Positions 1-6,970 are shown, numbered from the stretch's first letter. The stretch: DNA of 8,504 nucleotides from Porticoccaceae bacterium (GCA_030741175.1 JASLVT010000042.1:1-8504), one strand, 5' to 3'. Notes: generated by a model from the letters alone, not told the origin. Translations and numbers: made by a program.

Positions 1-545
1 AGGACATTGACTATGCAACGCCTATCGCCGCTGCCGCTGTTATGAAAATGCGAGAAAATCGCGCGTTAGAAAATGCAAAAAAATCCACTGAGCCCAACTC
101 ACCTTGGCACCTCAGTAATAGTTGGGGCTTACCCCAACCCGAAGTCAATATACAGATTGGGCTTAGCGAATTATCCATCGCTTTGGATAACAGCGCCGAT
201 CTCGGTACAGCTACTGTAGTCGAGAATAATAGCGGCTTTGATTTATTTACTGCACGGGGTTTCTTTCGCTGTGCCGAGATCTCGGCGGATTTCGGTTTAG
301 ATGCTGATCAAGAAAATGCTGGCAATCTCTGCGCGCCCATGAATGGCACCATAGTAAGTTTGCTGGTTAACACTGGAGAACAGGTAACCAAGGGTACTGC
401 GCTACTGGTGATAGAAGCGATGAAAATGGAGCACAGTATCAATGCGCCTAGCGATGGCATGGTGTCCGAATTTTATTTTCAGCCGGGCGACCTTGTCGAT
501 GGTGGTACTGAATTAGTAGCATTTGACGGGAGTACAGACCAATGA
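1..545 (+). CDS. mccA: Methylcrotonoyl-CoA carboxylase biotin-containing (alpha) subunit, C-terminal part (5' end outside window)
   Basis: This is the 3' end of the biotin-dependent subunit that carries CO2 from biotin carboxylase to methylcrotonyl-CoA in leucine breakdown. The frame is open from base 3 to the left edge, so the gene starts upstream; an internal ATG at 42 is not the start. The first residues read through the end of the carboxylase/linker region ([10 protein letters not shown]), followed by a low-conservation middle segment. The last ~70 residues form a biotinyl carrier domain: APMNGTI, then EAMKMEH with the biotinylated lysine codon at 423-425, then the mirror half ending near PGDLVDGG. 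Its stop overlaps the start of the HMG-CoA lyase gene by ATGA, indicating translational coupling. The carrier domain alone could belong to geranyl-, propionyl- or acetyl-CoA carboxylase; the lyase neighbour is what favours methylcrotonyl-CoA (liuD/mccA). The catalytic ATP-grasp part is not visible. Confidence 0.9.
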   Translation, partial: DIDYATPIAAAAVMKMRENRALENAKKSTEPNSPWHLSNSWGLPQPEVNIQIGLSELSIALDNSADLGTATVVENNSGFDLFTARGFFRCAEISADFGLDADQENAGNLCAPMNGTIVSLLVNTGEQVTKGTALLVIEAMKMEHSINAPSDGMVSEFYFQPGDLVDGGTELVAFDGSTDQ

Positions 546-1432
546 GCTACCCCTCTACCGTAAAAATTGTCGAGGTGGGACCCCGCGATGGCCTACAAAA
601 CGAAAAGGTCGCCGTCGATGTGGCAACCAAGGTCGCGCTTATCAAGCAACTAGTCAACGCTGGGCTAAGCTATATAGAAGCCGGTAGTTTCGTCAGCCCG
701 AAATGGGTGCCGCAAATGGCGGGAAGCGACCAAGTTTTTCTCAAGCTTCCAGCCGATGCCACCACCTATGCTGCTCTCACTCCTAATATGCAGGGGTTAC
801 AGCGCGCCCTAGAATGTGAGGTTAAAGAAGTCGCGGTGTTTGCAGCTGCCTCGGAAAAATTTAGCCAGAAAAATATCAATTGTACAATTGACGAAAGCCT
901 CGAGCGCTTTGCCCCGGTGGTATCCGCAGCTCATGAGTCTGGCGTAGCAGTTCGTGGTTATATCTCCTGTGTACTCGGTTGCCCCTATGAGGGCAGCGTT
1001 ACACCTGATCAAGTAGCTGAATTAACTGATAAATTATTGGCCATGGGCTGCTATGAAGTGTCATTGGGCGATACTATTGGCGTTGGCACGCCGGGATCAA
1101 CCCAACGCTTACTCGAGAGATTGTTGCAGCAATTCCCCGCCGATAAACTTGCGGTGCATATGCATGATACCTATGGTCAAGCATTGTCAAATATTCTTAT
1201 TGCCCTACAACATGGCATCGCAGTAATTGACAGCTCGGTAGCCGGTTTGGGTGGTTGTCCCTATGCCAGCGGTGCCTCCGGCAATGTTGCAACGGAAGAT
1301 CTGGTTTATATGCTTGATGGCCTGGGTATTAAACACGGTGTCGATCTACAAGCATTGATAGCTGCTGGCAATATGATTTGCGCAAAACTTAATCGCGAAA
1401 ATGGCGCCAAAGTGGCGAGAGCTTTTCAATAA
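542..1432 (+). CDS. mvaB: Hydroxymethylglutaryl-CoA lyase
   Basis: This enzyme cleaves 3-hydroxy-3-methylglutaryl-CoA to acetyl-CoA and acetoacetate, the last step of leucine catabolism (liuE/mvaB). The 296-residue protein is a complete DRE-TIM-type TIM barrel of normal length for the family. Visible signatures are [13 protein letters not shown] at the N-terminus (Arg15, Asp16), CVLGCPYEG in the middle, the metal-binding HMHDTYGQ (His206, His208, Asp209), and the active-site loop [17 protein letters not shown] with catalytic Cys239 and Asn248. The spacings match human HMGCL (His233, Cys266, Asn275). The ATG at 542 overlaps the upstream TGA, and GGGAG at 528-532 lies 9 nt before it, so it is translated with the carboxylase subunit. 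No in-frame defect is seen. Assignment as the lyase rather than homocitrate or isopropylmalate synthase is secure because of the C-terminal cysteine loop. Confidence 0.96.
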   Translation: MSYPSTVKIVEVGPRDGLQNEKVAVDVATKVALIKQLVNAGLSYIEAGSFVSPKWVPQMAGSDQVFLKLPADATTYAALTPNMQGLQRALECEVKEVAVFAAASEKFSQKNINCTIDESLERFAPVVSAAHESGVAVRGYISCVLGCPYEGSVTPDQVAELTDKLLAMGCYEVSLGDTIGVGTPGSTQRLLERLLQQFPADKLAVHMHDTYGQALSNILIALQHGIAVIDSSVAGLGGCPYASGASGNVATEDLVYMLDGLGIKHGVDLQALIAAGNMICAKLNRENGAKVARAFQ

Positions 1433-1454
1433 CTCCTGTTGATTGCGTTATAAT
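1425..1454 (+). promoter_or_regulatory. Predicted sigma-70 promoter for the hisA-like gene
   Basis: A perfect TATAAT lies at 1449-1454, inside the 55-nt gap after the lyase stop codon. The only -35 candidate is weak (TTCAAT at 1425-1430, 18-nt spacer), and it overlaps the end of the lyase gene. Transcription would start near 1461, giving a short leader of about 27 nt. This suggests the downstream gene can be expressed separately from the leucine genes. The -10 is seen directly; its activity is inferred. Confidence 0.6.
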
Positions 1455-1475
1455 GCGCGCTGACTTGTTATTAAT

Positions 1476-1479
1476 GGAG
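1476..1479 (+). promoter_or_regulatory. Ribosome binding site supporting a GTG start
   Basis: GGAG sits 8 nt upstream of GTG at 1488. The nearby ATG at 1474 is out of frame, and the conserved family motif RPCIDLHQG begins at residue 5, so the GTG is the only start that keeps the full N-terminal strand. Confidence 0.65.
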
Positions 1480-1487
1480 CTACACCT

Positions 1488-2249
1488 GTGACTCTCTTTC
1501 GCCCTTGTATCGATCTGCACCAGGGACAGGTGAAACAGATTGTTGGCGGCACCCTCACAGATGCCGGCGCCAGTACTAACTTCGTCAGCACTCAGTCTGC
1601 AGCTTATTACGCCGATCTCTATCGCCAATATCAGTTAACTGGTGGCCATATTATTGCCCTAGGGCCCAATAATCAGCAGCAGGTTTTGGCGGCGTTGGCT
1701 GCCTACCCAAAAGGCATGCAATTTGGCGGCGGTGTTAATCTCGATAATGCCTCTAGTTATCTAGAAGCCGGTGCCACACATATCATTGTCACCTCTTATC
1801 TTTTTGAAGATGGCCAATTTTCATGGTCACGTTTGGATGCCATCCGTTCAGCTGTTGGTGCCGAACATCTGGTGCTCGATCTCAGCTGCCGCAAAACGGA
1901 CAGGGGTTGGATGATTGCCACTGATCGCTGGCAAACCGTAACCAATACCGCCATTGATAAAGACACGATCAAGGAACTGGAAGATCACTGTGCAGAATTT
2001 TTGGTGCATGCTGCCGATGTCGAAGGACTACAATCAGGTATCGACCGGGACTTGGTCAAACTGTTGGGTGATTGTTGCTCTATCCCCTGCACCTATGCCG
2101 GAGGCGCAAGGTCGCTCGAGGACCTTAAATTAGTCGACTCTCTGTCCAGCGGTAAAGTCGATTTAACTATCGGTAGCGCGCTGGATATCTTTGGCGGCAC
2201 TGGTGTCAGTCTTGCTGAGTGCGTTGAGTGGAATCGCCAAGCAGACTAA
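1488..2249 (+). CDS. hisA: Phosphoribosylformimino-5-aminoimidazole carboxamide ribotide isomerase, eukaryotic (His6) type
   Basis: The family carries out the Amadori isomerisation of ProFAR to PRFAR, the fourth step of histidine synthesis, in the cytoplasm. The 253-residue protein is a full-length (beta/alpha)8 barrel. Its motifs are those I know from yeast His6: FRPCIDLHQGQVKQIVGG at residues 4-21 (Asp9 as probable catalytic acid/base), FGGGVN at 79-84, LVLDLSCRK at 128-136 (Asp131 as probable second catalytic residue), HAADVEGLQSGID at 174-186, YAGGARSLEDLK at 203-214 and GKVDLTIGSALDIFGG at 222-237. The last two glycine-rich stretches fit a phosphate-binding site. The gene starts with GTG behind its own promoter and is not in a his operon. 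Its last four bases overlap the end of the convergent DUF3422 gene. Family membership is firm. The physiological role depends on whether the genome also has the usual bacterial hisA, which cannot be seen here. Confidence 0.9.
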   Translation: MTLFRPCIDLHQGQVKQIVGGTLTDAGASTNFVSTQSAAYYADLYRQYQLTGGHIIALGPNNQQQVLAALAAYPKGMQFGGGVNLDNASSYLEAGATHIIVTSYLFEDGQFSWSRLDAIRSAVGAEHLVLDLSCRKTDRGWMIATDRWQTVTNTAIDKDTIKELEDHCAEFLVHAADVEGLQSGIDRDLVKLLGDCCSIPCTYAGGARSLEDLKLVDSLSSGKVDLTIGSALDIFGGTGVSLAECVEWNRQAD

Positions 2250-3514
2250 CGGTGCAGACTTTTACGGATTCTTACTACCACCATAACCGCAGCAAAAAAC
2301 ATCACCGGTGTTGTTAAGGTCAGGAGCATACCTTTAGATATGGGTAGGTACTCTTCGATAGCCAACGGGGTGATTAATAACTTTAGTAGACTCATGCTGT
2401 AGTAGGTCATGGCAACGACCGAGAGTCCCTCCACAGTCTGCTGTAGACGCAGTTGAATGGCACTGCGCTTATCCATGGAAGCCAATAATTGTTGATTCTG
2501 AGTCTCTAAAGAAAGTTGCAAACGCAGATGCAGTAATTCGCTAGTTCGACTAATGCGTTTGGATAGATTTTCTTTGCGCTTGACCACCGACATGCAGGTA
2601 TTAAAAGCCGGAATAAATCGTCGTGCATGAAACTGCTTAAGGGTTCGAATAGCTGGGATCTTTTGCTCCCGCAGCATATCCAGACGGCTTTCAGTCAAAT
2701 TAAAATAGGCTTCGGTCGCTGAGAAACGAAAATTATGATCGGCAACTAACTTCTCTAATTGCGTTGCCTGTGTAATCAACTCGGTCATTAGCGTCTGTTC
2801 ATCTTCCAGCGTCATCAGCTGATTTAATCTGTCACTGGTTTCCACCAACTGCTGCTCAAGACGGCGAACTTCTGGCATTAACTGACGTGCGGCCGGCAAT
2901 GCAAGCAACGTCATTGAGCGATAAGCTGCAATCTCTAGTAGATTGCGAATCAGCCTTCCAGCCTGCGCTGGATCTAATCCATCATCGATCACAAGCGTGC
3001 GAATAAAACCATCCTTCTCCGCCTGCACCGGCGTCCAAACCGTCGCCAGTCCATCGTAAATCTCGCCGCCCACCAGACGTTGATTATCAAAAAGATGCTC
3101 AATTTTTGCCACCGATGATAAATCACTCGTCTTGGGGCGCAGATCAATATGATTGGCCGCTATAAGTTGCCCGGGGATGTCATCGACCCAATCTTTCGAA
3201 ATTAAGGTGAACAAATTGGTACAAAATTGCTGCCCTAGATGTCCACGACGAATAACCGTGTACGTTGAAAATTCGTTGTGAAATTCCCAGCGCAGATCGA
3301 AGTTATTAAAGCTTTGGTAGTAGCAACTGGCCTCGTCTGAGAGGCCTTGGATTTCATGCTGTGCCGCGAGCTCGTTGAGCTTATCTATCTCAGCCTGACG
3401 ATCACCTGCATGAACAAACACTAAGCTAGATACCTGCGCAGGAAGATCCACAACCGGAAAGGGGCGATTGTGCAATTCGTCAATTAAAGAATCTTTTAGC
3501 GGATGAAGGTTCAT
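2246..3514 (-). CDS. DUF3422 family inner-membrane protein
   Basis: A 422-residue protein matching the DUF3422 family, whose function is unknown to me. The N-terminal part carries family-like motifs: DELHNRPFP at 12-20, RWEFHNEFSTYT at 75-86 and AYRSMTLLALPAAR at 197-210. Residues ~212-345 are rich in Leu, Gln and Glu and look largely helical or coiled-coil, including TEAYFNLTESRLDMLRE at 267-283. Two hydrophobic helices close the protein, about 363-384 (following RLQQTVEGLSVVAMTYY) and about 396-415, with a basic tail (RIRKSLHR). The expected arrangement is a large cytoplasmic domain anchored by a C-terminal hairpin in the inner membrane. No signal peptide is seen. A GGGGG-containing Shine-Dalgarno-like run lies just upstream of the ATG. 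The gene ends against the hisA-like gene. No catalytic motif is recognisable, so no enzymatic role is assigned. Confidence 0.85.
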   Translation of the reverse strand: MNLHPLKDSLIDELHNRPFPVVDLPAQVSSLVFVHAGDRQAEIDKLNELAAQHEIQGLSDEASCYYQSFNNFDLRWEFHNEFSTYTVIRRGHLGQQFCTNLFTLISKDWVDDIPGQLIAANHIDLRPKTSDLSSVAKIEHLFDNQRLVGGEIYDGLATVWTPVQAEKDGFIRTLVIDDGLDPAQAGRLIRNLLEIAAYRSMTLLALPAARQLMPEVRRLEQQLVETSDRLNQLMTLEDEQTLMTELITQATQLEKLVADHNFRFSATEAYFNLTESRLDMLREQKIPAIRTLKQFHARRFIPAFNTCMSVVKRKENLSKRISRTSELLHLRLQLSLETQNQQLLASMDKRSAIQLRLQQTVEGLSVVAMTYYSMSLLKLLITPLAIEEYLPISKGMLLTLTTPVMFFAAVMVVVRIRKSLHR

Positions 3515-3540
3515 AGAATTCGCCCCCTTTCTACAGGCAA

Positions 3541-3546
3541 ACTATA
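3541..3546 (-). promoter_or_regulatory. Possible -10 element for the DUF3422 gene
   Basis: On the minus strand TATAGT lies 27 nt before the ATG at 3514, within the 126-nt gap after the receptor gene. No acceptable -35 box is seen at 16-18 nt, so this is a weak call. The gap length alone suggests the DUF3422 gene has its own promoter rather than being tightly coupled to the receptor gene. Confidence 0.25.
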
Positions 3547-3589
3547 AAATCAAATTGATCCTTAGATTTTTCTGTCCATTGGTATTTCA

Positions 3590-3608
3590 GTAACAATGCG
3601 ATCGTTAC
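3590..3608. repeat. Small inverted repeat in the receptor-DUF3422 gap
   Basis: GTAAC (3590-3594) and GTTAC (3604-3608) form a 5-bp inverted repeat with a 9-nt spacer containing GCGATCG. It lies about 30 nt past the receptor stop codon. No T-run follows on the minus strand, so it is not a typical intrinsic terminator; it could be a protein-binding site or chance. Confidence 0.3.
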
Positions 3609-3640
3609 GTTTGTATGAATATCTTTGGTTTACTTTTGTA

Positions 3641-5680
3641 CTACCAATTCAACTCGATACCAAGCTGCATTGCTCGGGGCAGTCCAGGGAAATAGCGCTC
3701 TTGACTAAAACTTGTGTAATCGGCGCGCTCAGCATACTTGCGATCAGTTAGGTTGGTTATAATGGCATACATACGATAAGACTCAGACAGGTTCCAGCCT
3801 GCACGCAAATTCAATACATCATGGCCTTCATAGCGATGTAAATTCTCCGGCTCTAGAAAATAACTGCCCATTGACTGCCATTCAAGTTCAACACGTCTGT
3901 CTTCTGATGGCTGCCATGCTAGCCTAACATTACCAAAATGACGCGGCGCAGTATCAATATCATTGTCGCGAATATTGATATCACCACTGATCACATTATT
4001 CAGATAAATATGCCTCGCCTGAGTCGCGCTAATGGCCATTGACCAATGGGCATTAATGGCATAGTCGAGTTCCAGTTCAACACCTTGATGCTCAGTATTG
4101 CCATCACTCACATTAAAAAAGTCAGAGTCTCTAAAGATGACATGGTCTTTTTCCATATGGTAAGCCGCAAGCTTGTAGCTCAACCTTTTGATACTTCCGT
4201 CGAAGCCTAGCTCCACAGATTCAATGCTCTCGGAATCAAGATCGGCAATTTGCTGATTGCGTTGCAGACGATAGAGTTCTGTAGCCTGCGGCGCTCTAAA
4301 ACCTCTGGCCAACCGAAGAAAAACATGACTACCATTATTGAGCATTAATTTGGCACCGAGATTAGCGGACCAGTTATTAAATTGCTCTTTGCCACTGGGA
4401 GGGCGACTGTAGCGACAGCCACCAAAACCACATGGAGTACCGTCCGCTTTGGTACGACCGCTAAGCATATTATTGCGATAGTCATAGCGCATTGACTCAA
4501 AGCGCATGCCACCACTGACAGATAGCGCGTTATTAACCGCCCAATCCAAATGCATAAAAGGCGCCGCCACAATCGCATCCACCTGATAATCATAATGCTG
4601 ACCCTGAGGTATTGTCCCCTGCAAGAATGCAGAGCCCTGAGTCGGTTTATCCTGAGATTGTTTCAGATAGGCATCGGTAATCTCTGCATCGACACCAGCG
4701 ATGACATTTAACCCCTGAGTTAATGTGCGATAGTAACCCAATTGCACACCCATACTTTTTTGACCATTTTCCTCCAATGGATCGCCGGGCAAAAAGTGCT
4801 GCAAAAAGTCCATTTGGCTATAACGAATATAGGGCGTTATCAGGAGTTGATAGTTTTTCTTGGGCAGACTGACTCTAGACCAGATACGTGCCGAACGTAC
4901 ATCTCGGTAGGCTTCAGGATTTAAATTTTGTTTTATAAGAGCACTGTCTTTATAGGCATCTCGACCTTCGATAAAACCCGCAGTTTCCTGATTGAGATTG
5001 GTTAAGGTGATACCAGTATCAATCTGTAAGTCGTTATTTTTATAGACATGACGCAGTGACATTTTTTGCTGATCAAATCCCGACTCATCACGAAATCCTC
5101 CATCATGGGTAAAGTTAGCCGCAACAGCCAGACTACCCAAGGAAGATTGATACTTCAGTCTGCGATAATCATCAGCACCCAATTCCAATGCTACTTTACT
5201 TTCAGCAGATGGCGCTGGTGTAACAATATTGATCACACCATGCATAGCATTGGAACCATGCAAAACGGTGCCTGTACCACGCAATACTTCAATACGTTGC
5301 GCCATTTCCGTATTGGCCTCGAACAGCTCATTGATATTACAAAAGCCAGCGGCCCTGAGCGGGATACCATCTTCCTGCATCAAAAAACCACCACAACCAC
5401 CTGCACCAGTTAATACCGGGGAACGCATGGCGGGGAGATATTCTTGACCGTTACCACGGTGCAAATTAACCCCCGCAACACGCACAAGTGTCTGCTGTAC
5501 ATGTGCATGAGATACCAACGACAAAGCACTTTCATCAACCACTGATACAGTGCCAATGACCTCAGACAGATCAGCCTCCGCCCGTGTTGCCACCGTAACG
5601 ATTTCATTGATATTGGCCAGTGTAGTATTTGTCACCAAAACTAGGCCAAACAGTAGACAGGAACCTGCTTTATAAATCAT
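3641..5680 (-). CDS. TonB-dependent outer-membrane receptor
   Basis: A 679-residue outer-membrane transporter of the TonB-dependent family. A signal peptide covers residues 1-22 (hydrophobic LLFGLVLV, likely cleavage after TLA). A TonB-box-like EIVTVATR follows at 26-33, so there is no extra N-terminal signalling domain. The plug domain spans about 35-155, including QQTLVRVAGVNLHRG, SPVLTGAGGCGGFLMQEDGIPL, RIEVLRGTGTVLHGSNAMHGVINIV. The beta-barrel fills the rest, with ARGFRAPQATELYR at 458-471, a conserved late-barrel ITNLTDRKYAERADY, and an aromatic C-terminal strand ending in LNW as expected for BAM recognition. Mature cysteines occur as two pairs, C96/C114 in the plug and C417/C422 in a barrel loop. 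The gene lies 13 nt after the oxidoreductase gene and is probably co-transcribed with it. Substrate is not determinable: siderophore, metal complex, vitamin or another bulky nutrient are all possible. Confidence 0.93.
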   Translation of the reverse strand: MIYKAGSCLLFGLVLVTNTTLANINEIVTVATRAEADLSEVIGTVSVVDESALSLVSHAHVQQTLVRVAGVNLHRGNGQEYLPAMRSPVLTGAGGCGGFLMQEDGIPLRAAGFCNINELFEANTEMAQRIEVLRGTGTVLHGSNAMHGVINIVTPAPSAESKVALELGADDYRRLKYQSSLGSLAVAANFTHDGGFRDESGFDQQKMSLRHVYKNNDLQIDTGITLTNLNQETAGFIEGRDAYKDSALIKQNLNPEAYRDVRSARIWSRVSLPKKNYQLLITPYIRYSQMDFLQHFLPGDPLEENGQKSMGVQLGYYRTLTQGLNVIAGVDAEITDAYLKQSQDKPTQGSAFLQGTIPQGQHYDYQVDAIVAAPFMHLDWAVNNALSVSGGMRFESMRYDYRNNMLSGRTKADGTPCGFGGCRYSRPPSGKEQFNNWSANLGAKLMLNNGSHVFLRLARGFRAPQATELYRLQRNQQIADLDSESIESVELGFDGSIKRLSYKLAAYHMEKDHVIFRDSDFFNVSDGNTEHQGVELELDYAINAHWSMAISATQARHIYLNNVISGDINIRDNDIDTAPRHFGNVRLAWQPSEDRRVELEWQSMGSYFLEPENLHRYEGHDVLNLRAGWNLSESYRMYAIITNLTDRKYAERADYTSFSQERYFPGLPRAMQLGIELNW

Positions 5681-5691
5681 AGTTGATAAAA

Positions 5692-5696
5692 CCTCA
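5692..5696 (-). promoter_or_regulatory. Ribosome binding site overlapping the upstream stop codon
   Basis: On the minus strand the oxidoreductase stop TGA is followed by GG, giving TGAGG 11 nt before the receptor ATG. The stop codon is thus part of the likely Shine-Dalgarno sequence, which supports a bicistronic message. Confidence 0.5.
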
Positions 5697-6869
5697 GTCT
5701 TCTAGAGTAAAAGTCATACCCGCATTGGCCTGCAAACGATCAATCAGTAATGCGCCCATTGCCGGTGCTGGTGTCCAAATACCACCACTGGCGGCCTGAG
5801 GGTTTTTCAGCAAACAGACTGCACTTTCCGCAATCATTTGCGAGGTTGATCCATAACCGGGATCTTTATCTCCCTGTACGCTCACTTTGACTACATCGCC
5901 ATCATTGGACTGACCGACAAATAGAACGTCGTACAGCCCGTTTTCACGCTGTTCTTTATTTGGCCCTTCACCAGGCTGAGTCTGATCTTCAGCCATCGAC
6001 TTATCGTTGGTGATGTGATGAGCGAGCGCCTCGCCTTTTTCACCGGGCCCAGTCAGCATCATTTCATCATAGACAAAATCACTGCCATATTGATGATTCA
6101 TCAACAGATTGGAACGATGGATGTTTTTGGTATTAATAGTCGCCATAACAAATGGGGCAACCCAGCTCTGTAGCAATTCGTCAAATTCTGGTTTACTTCC
6201 AGCAGGCTGCTCGGGACCTGTAAATCCAGAAGCCAAAGAAAACGGATCTCGCAACACATTAATTAAATCACGGTCACTGGCCGCTGCCGCCATAGTGGCG
6301 CGGAAGCTGGCTAACGTACCACCAGACCAAGTGCCTTTCATAGCTCGCACGCGACCACTGACGCGGGGTACCACGGCACCTAATTTTTGCTCTGCAATCT
6401 GTTGTAAAAACAGCACACCCAAATCAAAAGGAATAGAATCAAAACCACAGGAAAATACGATACGAGCGCCACTGGCTTGTGCTGACTCATTGTGTTCGGC
6501 AATCATTTTATGCATCCAACCCGGCTCACCACATAAGTCGACATAATCAGTACCAGCCGCTGCACAGGCCGCCACTAATTCATTGCCATACAACTGATAG
6601 GGCCCAACTGTTGTACAGACCACTGCAGTGCGCTCAACCATACTTTTAATCGAATCCAAATCAGACGAGTCCGCAACCACCAGTGGCACCTCAGCAGAGA
6701 CACCCATTTCATCTCTAACCTGTTCTAACTTGCTTGCACTTCGCCCTGCCATTGCCCAATTGACATCGCCATTAACGCCATATTGATTATTCAGATATTC
6801 GACAACAAGCCGACCTGTGAACCCAGTTGCGCCATAGACGACAATATCTATTTCTCGATCTTGTTTCAT
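5694..6869 (-). CDS. Saccharopine dehydrogenase-like / trans-acting enoyl reductase-like oxidoreductase
   Basis: A 391-residue NAD(P)-dependent oxidoreductase of the saccharopine dehydrogenase-like superfamily. Residues 7-20 form the Rossmann strand and dinucleotide loop (IDIVVYGATGFTGR), followed by AGRSASKLEQ at 41-50 and TTVGPYQLYGNELV at 86-99. Further family motifs are DYVDLCGEPGW at 108-118, FSCGFDSIPFDLG at 139-151, KGTWSGGTLAS at 178-188, DPGYGSTSQMIAESA at 336-350 and GGIWTPAPAMGALLIDRL at 362-379. The length and motifs resemble human SCCPDH and the mycobacterial trans-acting enoyl reductase group (Rv2953-like) rather than true lysine-pathway saccharopine dehydrogenases. The substrate is therefore more likely an unsaturated lipid or acyl compound, but this is inference. 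It is the first gene of a likely operon with the TonB receptor, behind an intergenic palindrome. A weak AAAGAGA site precedes the ATG. Confidence 0.87.
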   Translation of the reverse strand: MKQDREIDIVVYGATGFTGRLVVEYLNNQYGVNGDVNWAMAGRSASKLEQVRDEMGVSAEVPLVVADSSDLDSIKSMVERTAVVCTTVGPYQLYGNELVAACAAAGTDYVDLCGEPGWMHKMIAEHNESAQASGARIVFSCGFDSIPFDLGVLFLQQIAEQKLGAVVPRVSGRVRAMKGTWSGGTLASFRATMAAAASDRDLINVLRDPFSLASGFTGPEQPAGSKPEFDELLQSWVAPFVMATINTKNIHRSNLLMNHQYGSDFVYDEMMLTGPGEKGEALAHHITNDKSMAEDQTQPGEGPNKEQRENGLYDVLFVGQSNDGDVVKVSVQGDKDPGYGSTSQMIAESAVCLLKNPQAASGGIWTPAPAMGALLIDRLQANAGMTFTLED

Positions 6870-6901
6870 AGGGAGTCTCTTTAGAAAAGTTGTTAGCGTT
6901 G

Positions 6902-6913
6902 GATGGTACCATC
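6902..6913. promoter_or_regulatory. Perfect 12-bp palindrome, possible operator
   Basis: GATGGTACCATC reads the same on both strands. It lies 33-44 nt upstream of the oxidoreductase ATG, where the promoter and transcription start are expected. A two-fold symmetric site there fits a dimeric repressor. The palindrome is seen; a regulatory role is inferred. Confidence 0.4.
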
Positions 6914-6937
6914 TATTTATAGTAAAAATTATGTCAA
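6909..6937 (-). promoter_or_regulatory. Possible promoter for the oxidoreductase-receptor unit
   Basis: On the minus strand a perfect TTGACA lies at 6937-6932. At 16-17 nt spacing the -10 would be only TAGATG or AGATGG, both poor and overlapping the 12-bp palindrome. A better-looking TATAAA (6921-6916) is too close to the TTGACA to pair with it. The region is AT-rich and is the only gap upstream of the unit, so a promoter is expected here, but the exact elements are uncertain. Confidence 0.35.
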
Positions 6938-6939
6938 TG

Positions 6940-6970
6940 TAGACTCGGGGTTCACCGAAATAAGAGTCTA
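6940..6970. repeat. Inverted repeat at the end of the acetyltransferase gene
   Basis: TAGACTC (6940-6946) and GAGTCTA (6964-6970) form a perfect 7-bp inverted repeat around a 17-nt spacer; the right arm contains the acetyltransferase stop codon. On the minus strand the transcript would form a hairpin, but the next T-run comes only about a dozen bases later, so it is at best an atypical terminator. It also lies just upstream of the TTGACA box and could be part of that control region. Confidence 0.4.

Noticed and set aside
273..286. 14-bp palindrome GCCGAGATCTCGGC in the carboxylase gene, with a similar CCGATCTCGG at about 198-207
   Set aside because: It lies in the poorly conserved middle of a coding region, with no nearby start or other regulatory sign; most likely chance.
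2241..2260. Short direct repeat GCAGACT at the hisA/DUF3422 junction, considered as an attachment or slippage site
   Set aside because: Only 7 bp, with no integrase, tRNA or mobile element nearby.
3515..3640. 126-nt gap considered for a small RNA or a terminator
   Set aside because: Only a 5-bp inverted repeat without a T-run and a weak -10 are seen; not enough to call an RNA gene or terminator.
5066..5447. Two overlapping plus-strand open frames within the TonB receptor plug region
   Set aside because: Both are antisense to well-conserved plug sequence, lack convincing start signals and have no recognisable motif.
6109..6546. Long open frame on the plus strand inside the oxidoreductase gene
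   Set aside because: It lies wholly antisense to a gene with clear family motifs, and its translation shows no recognisable domain. It is a shadow of the real coding frame.
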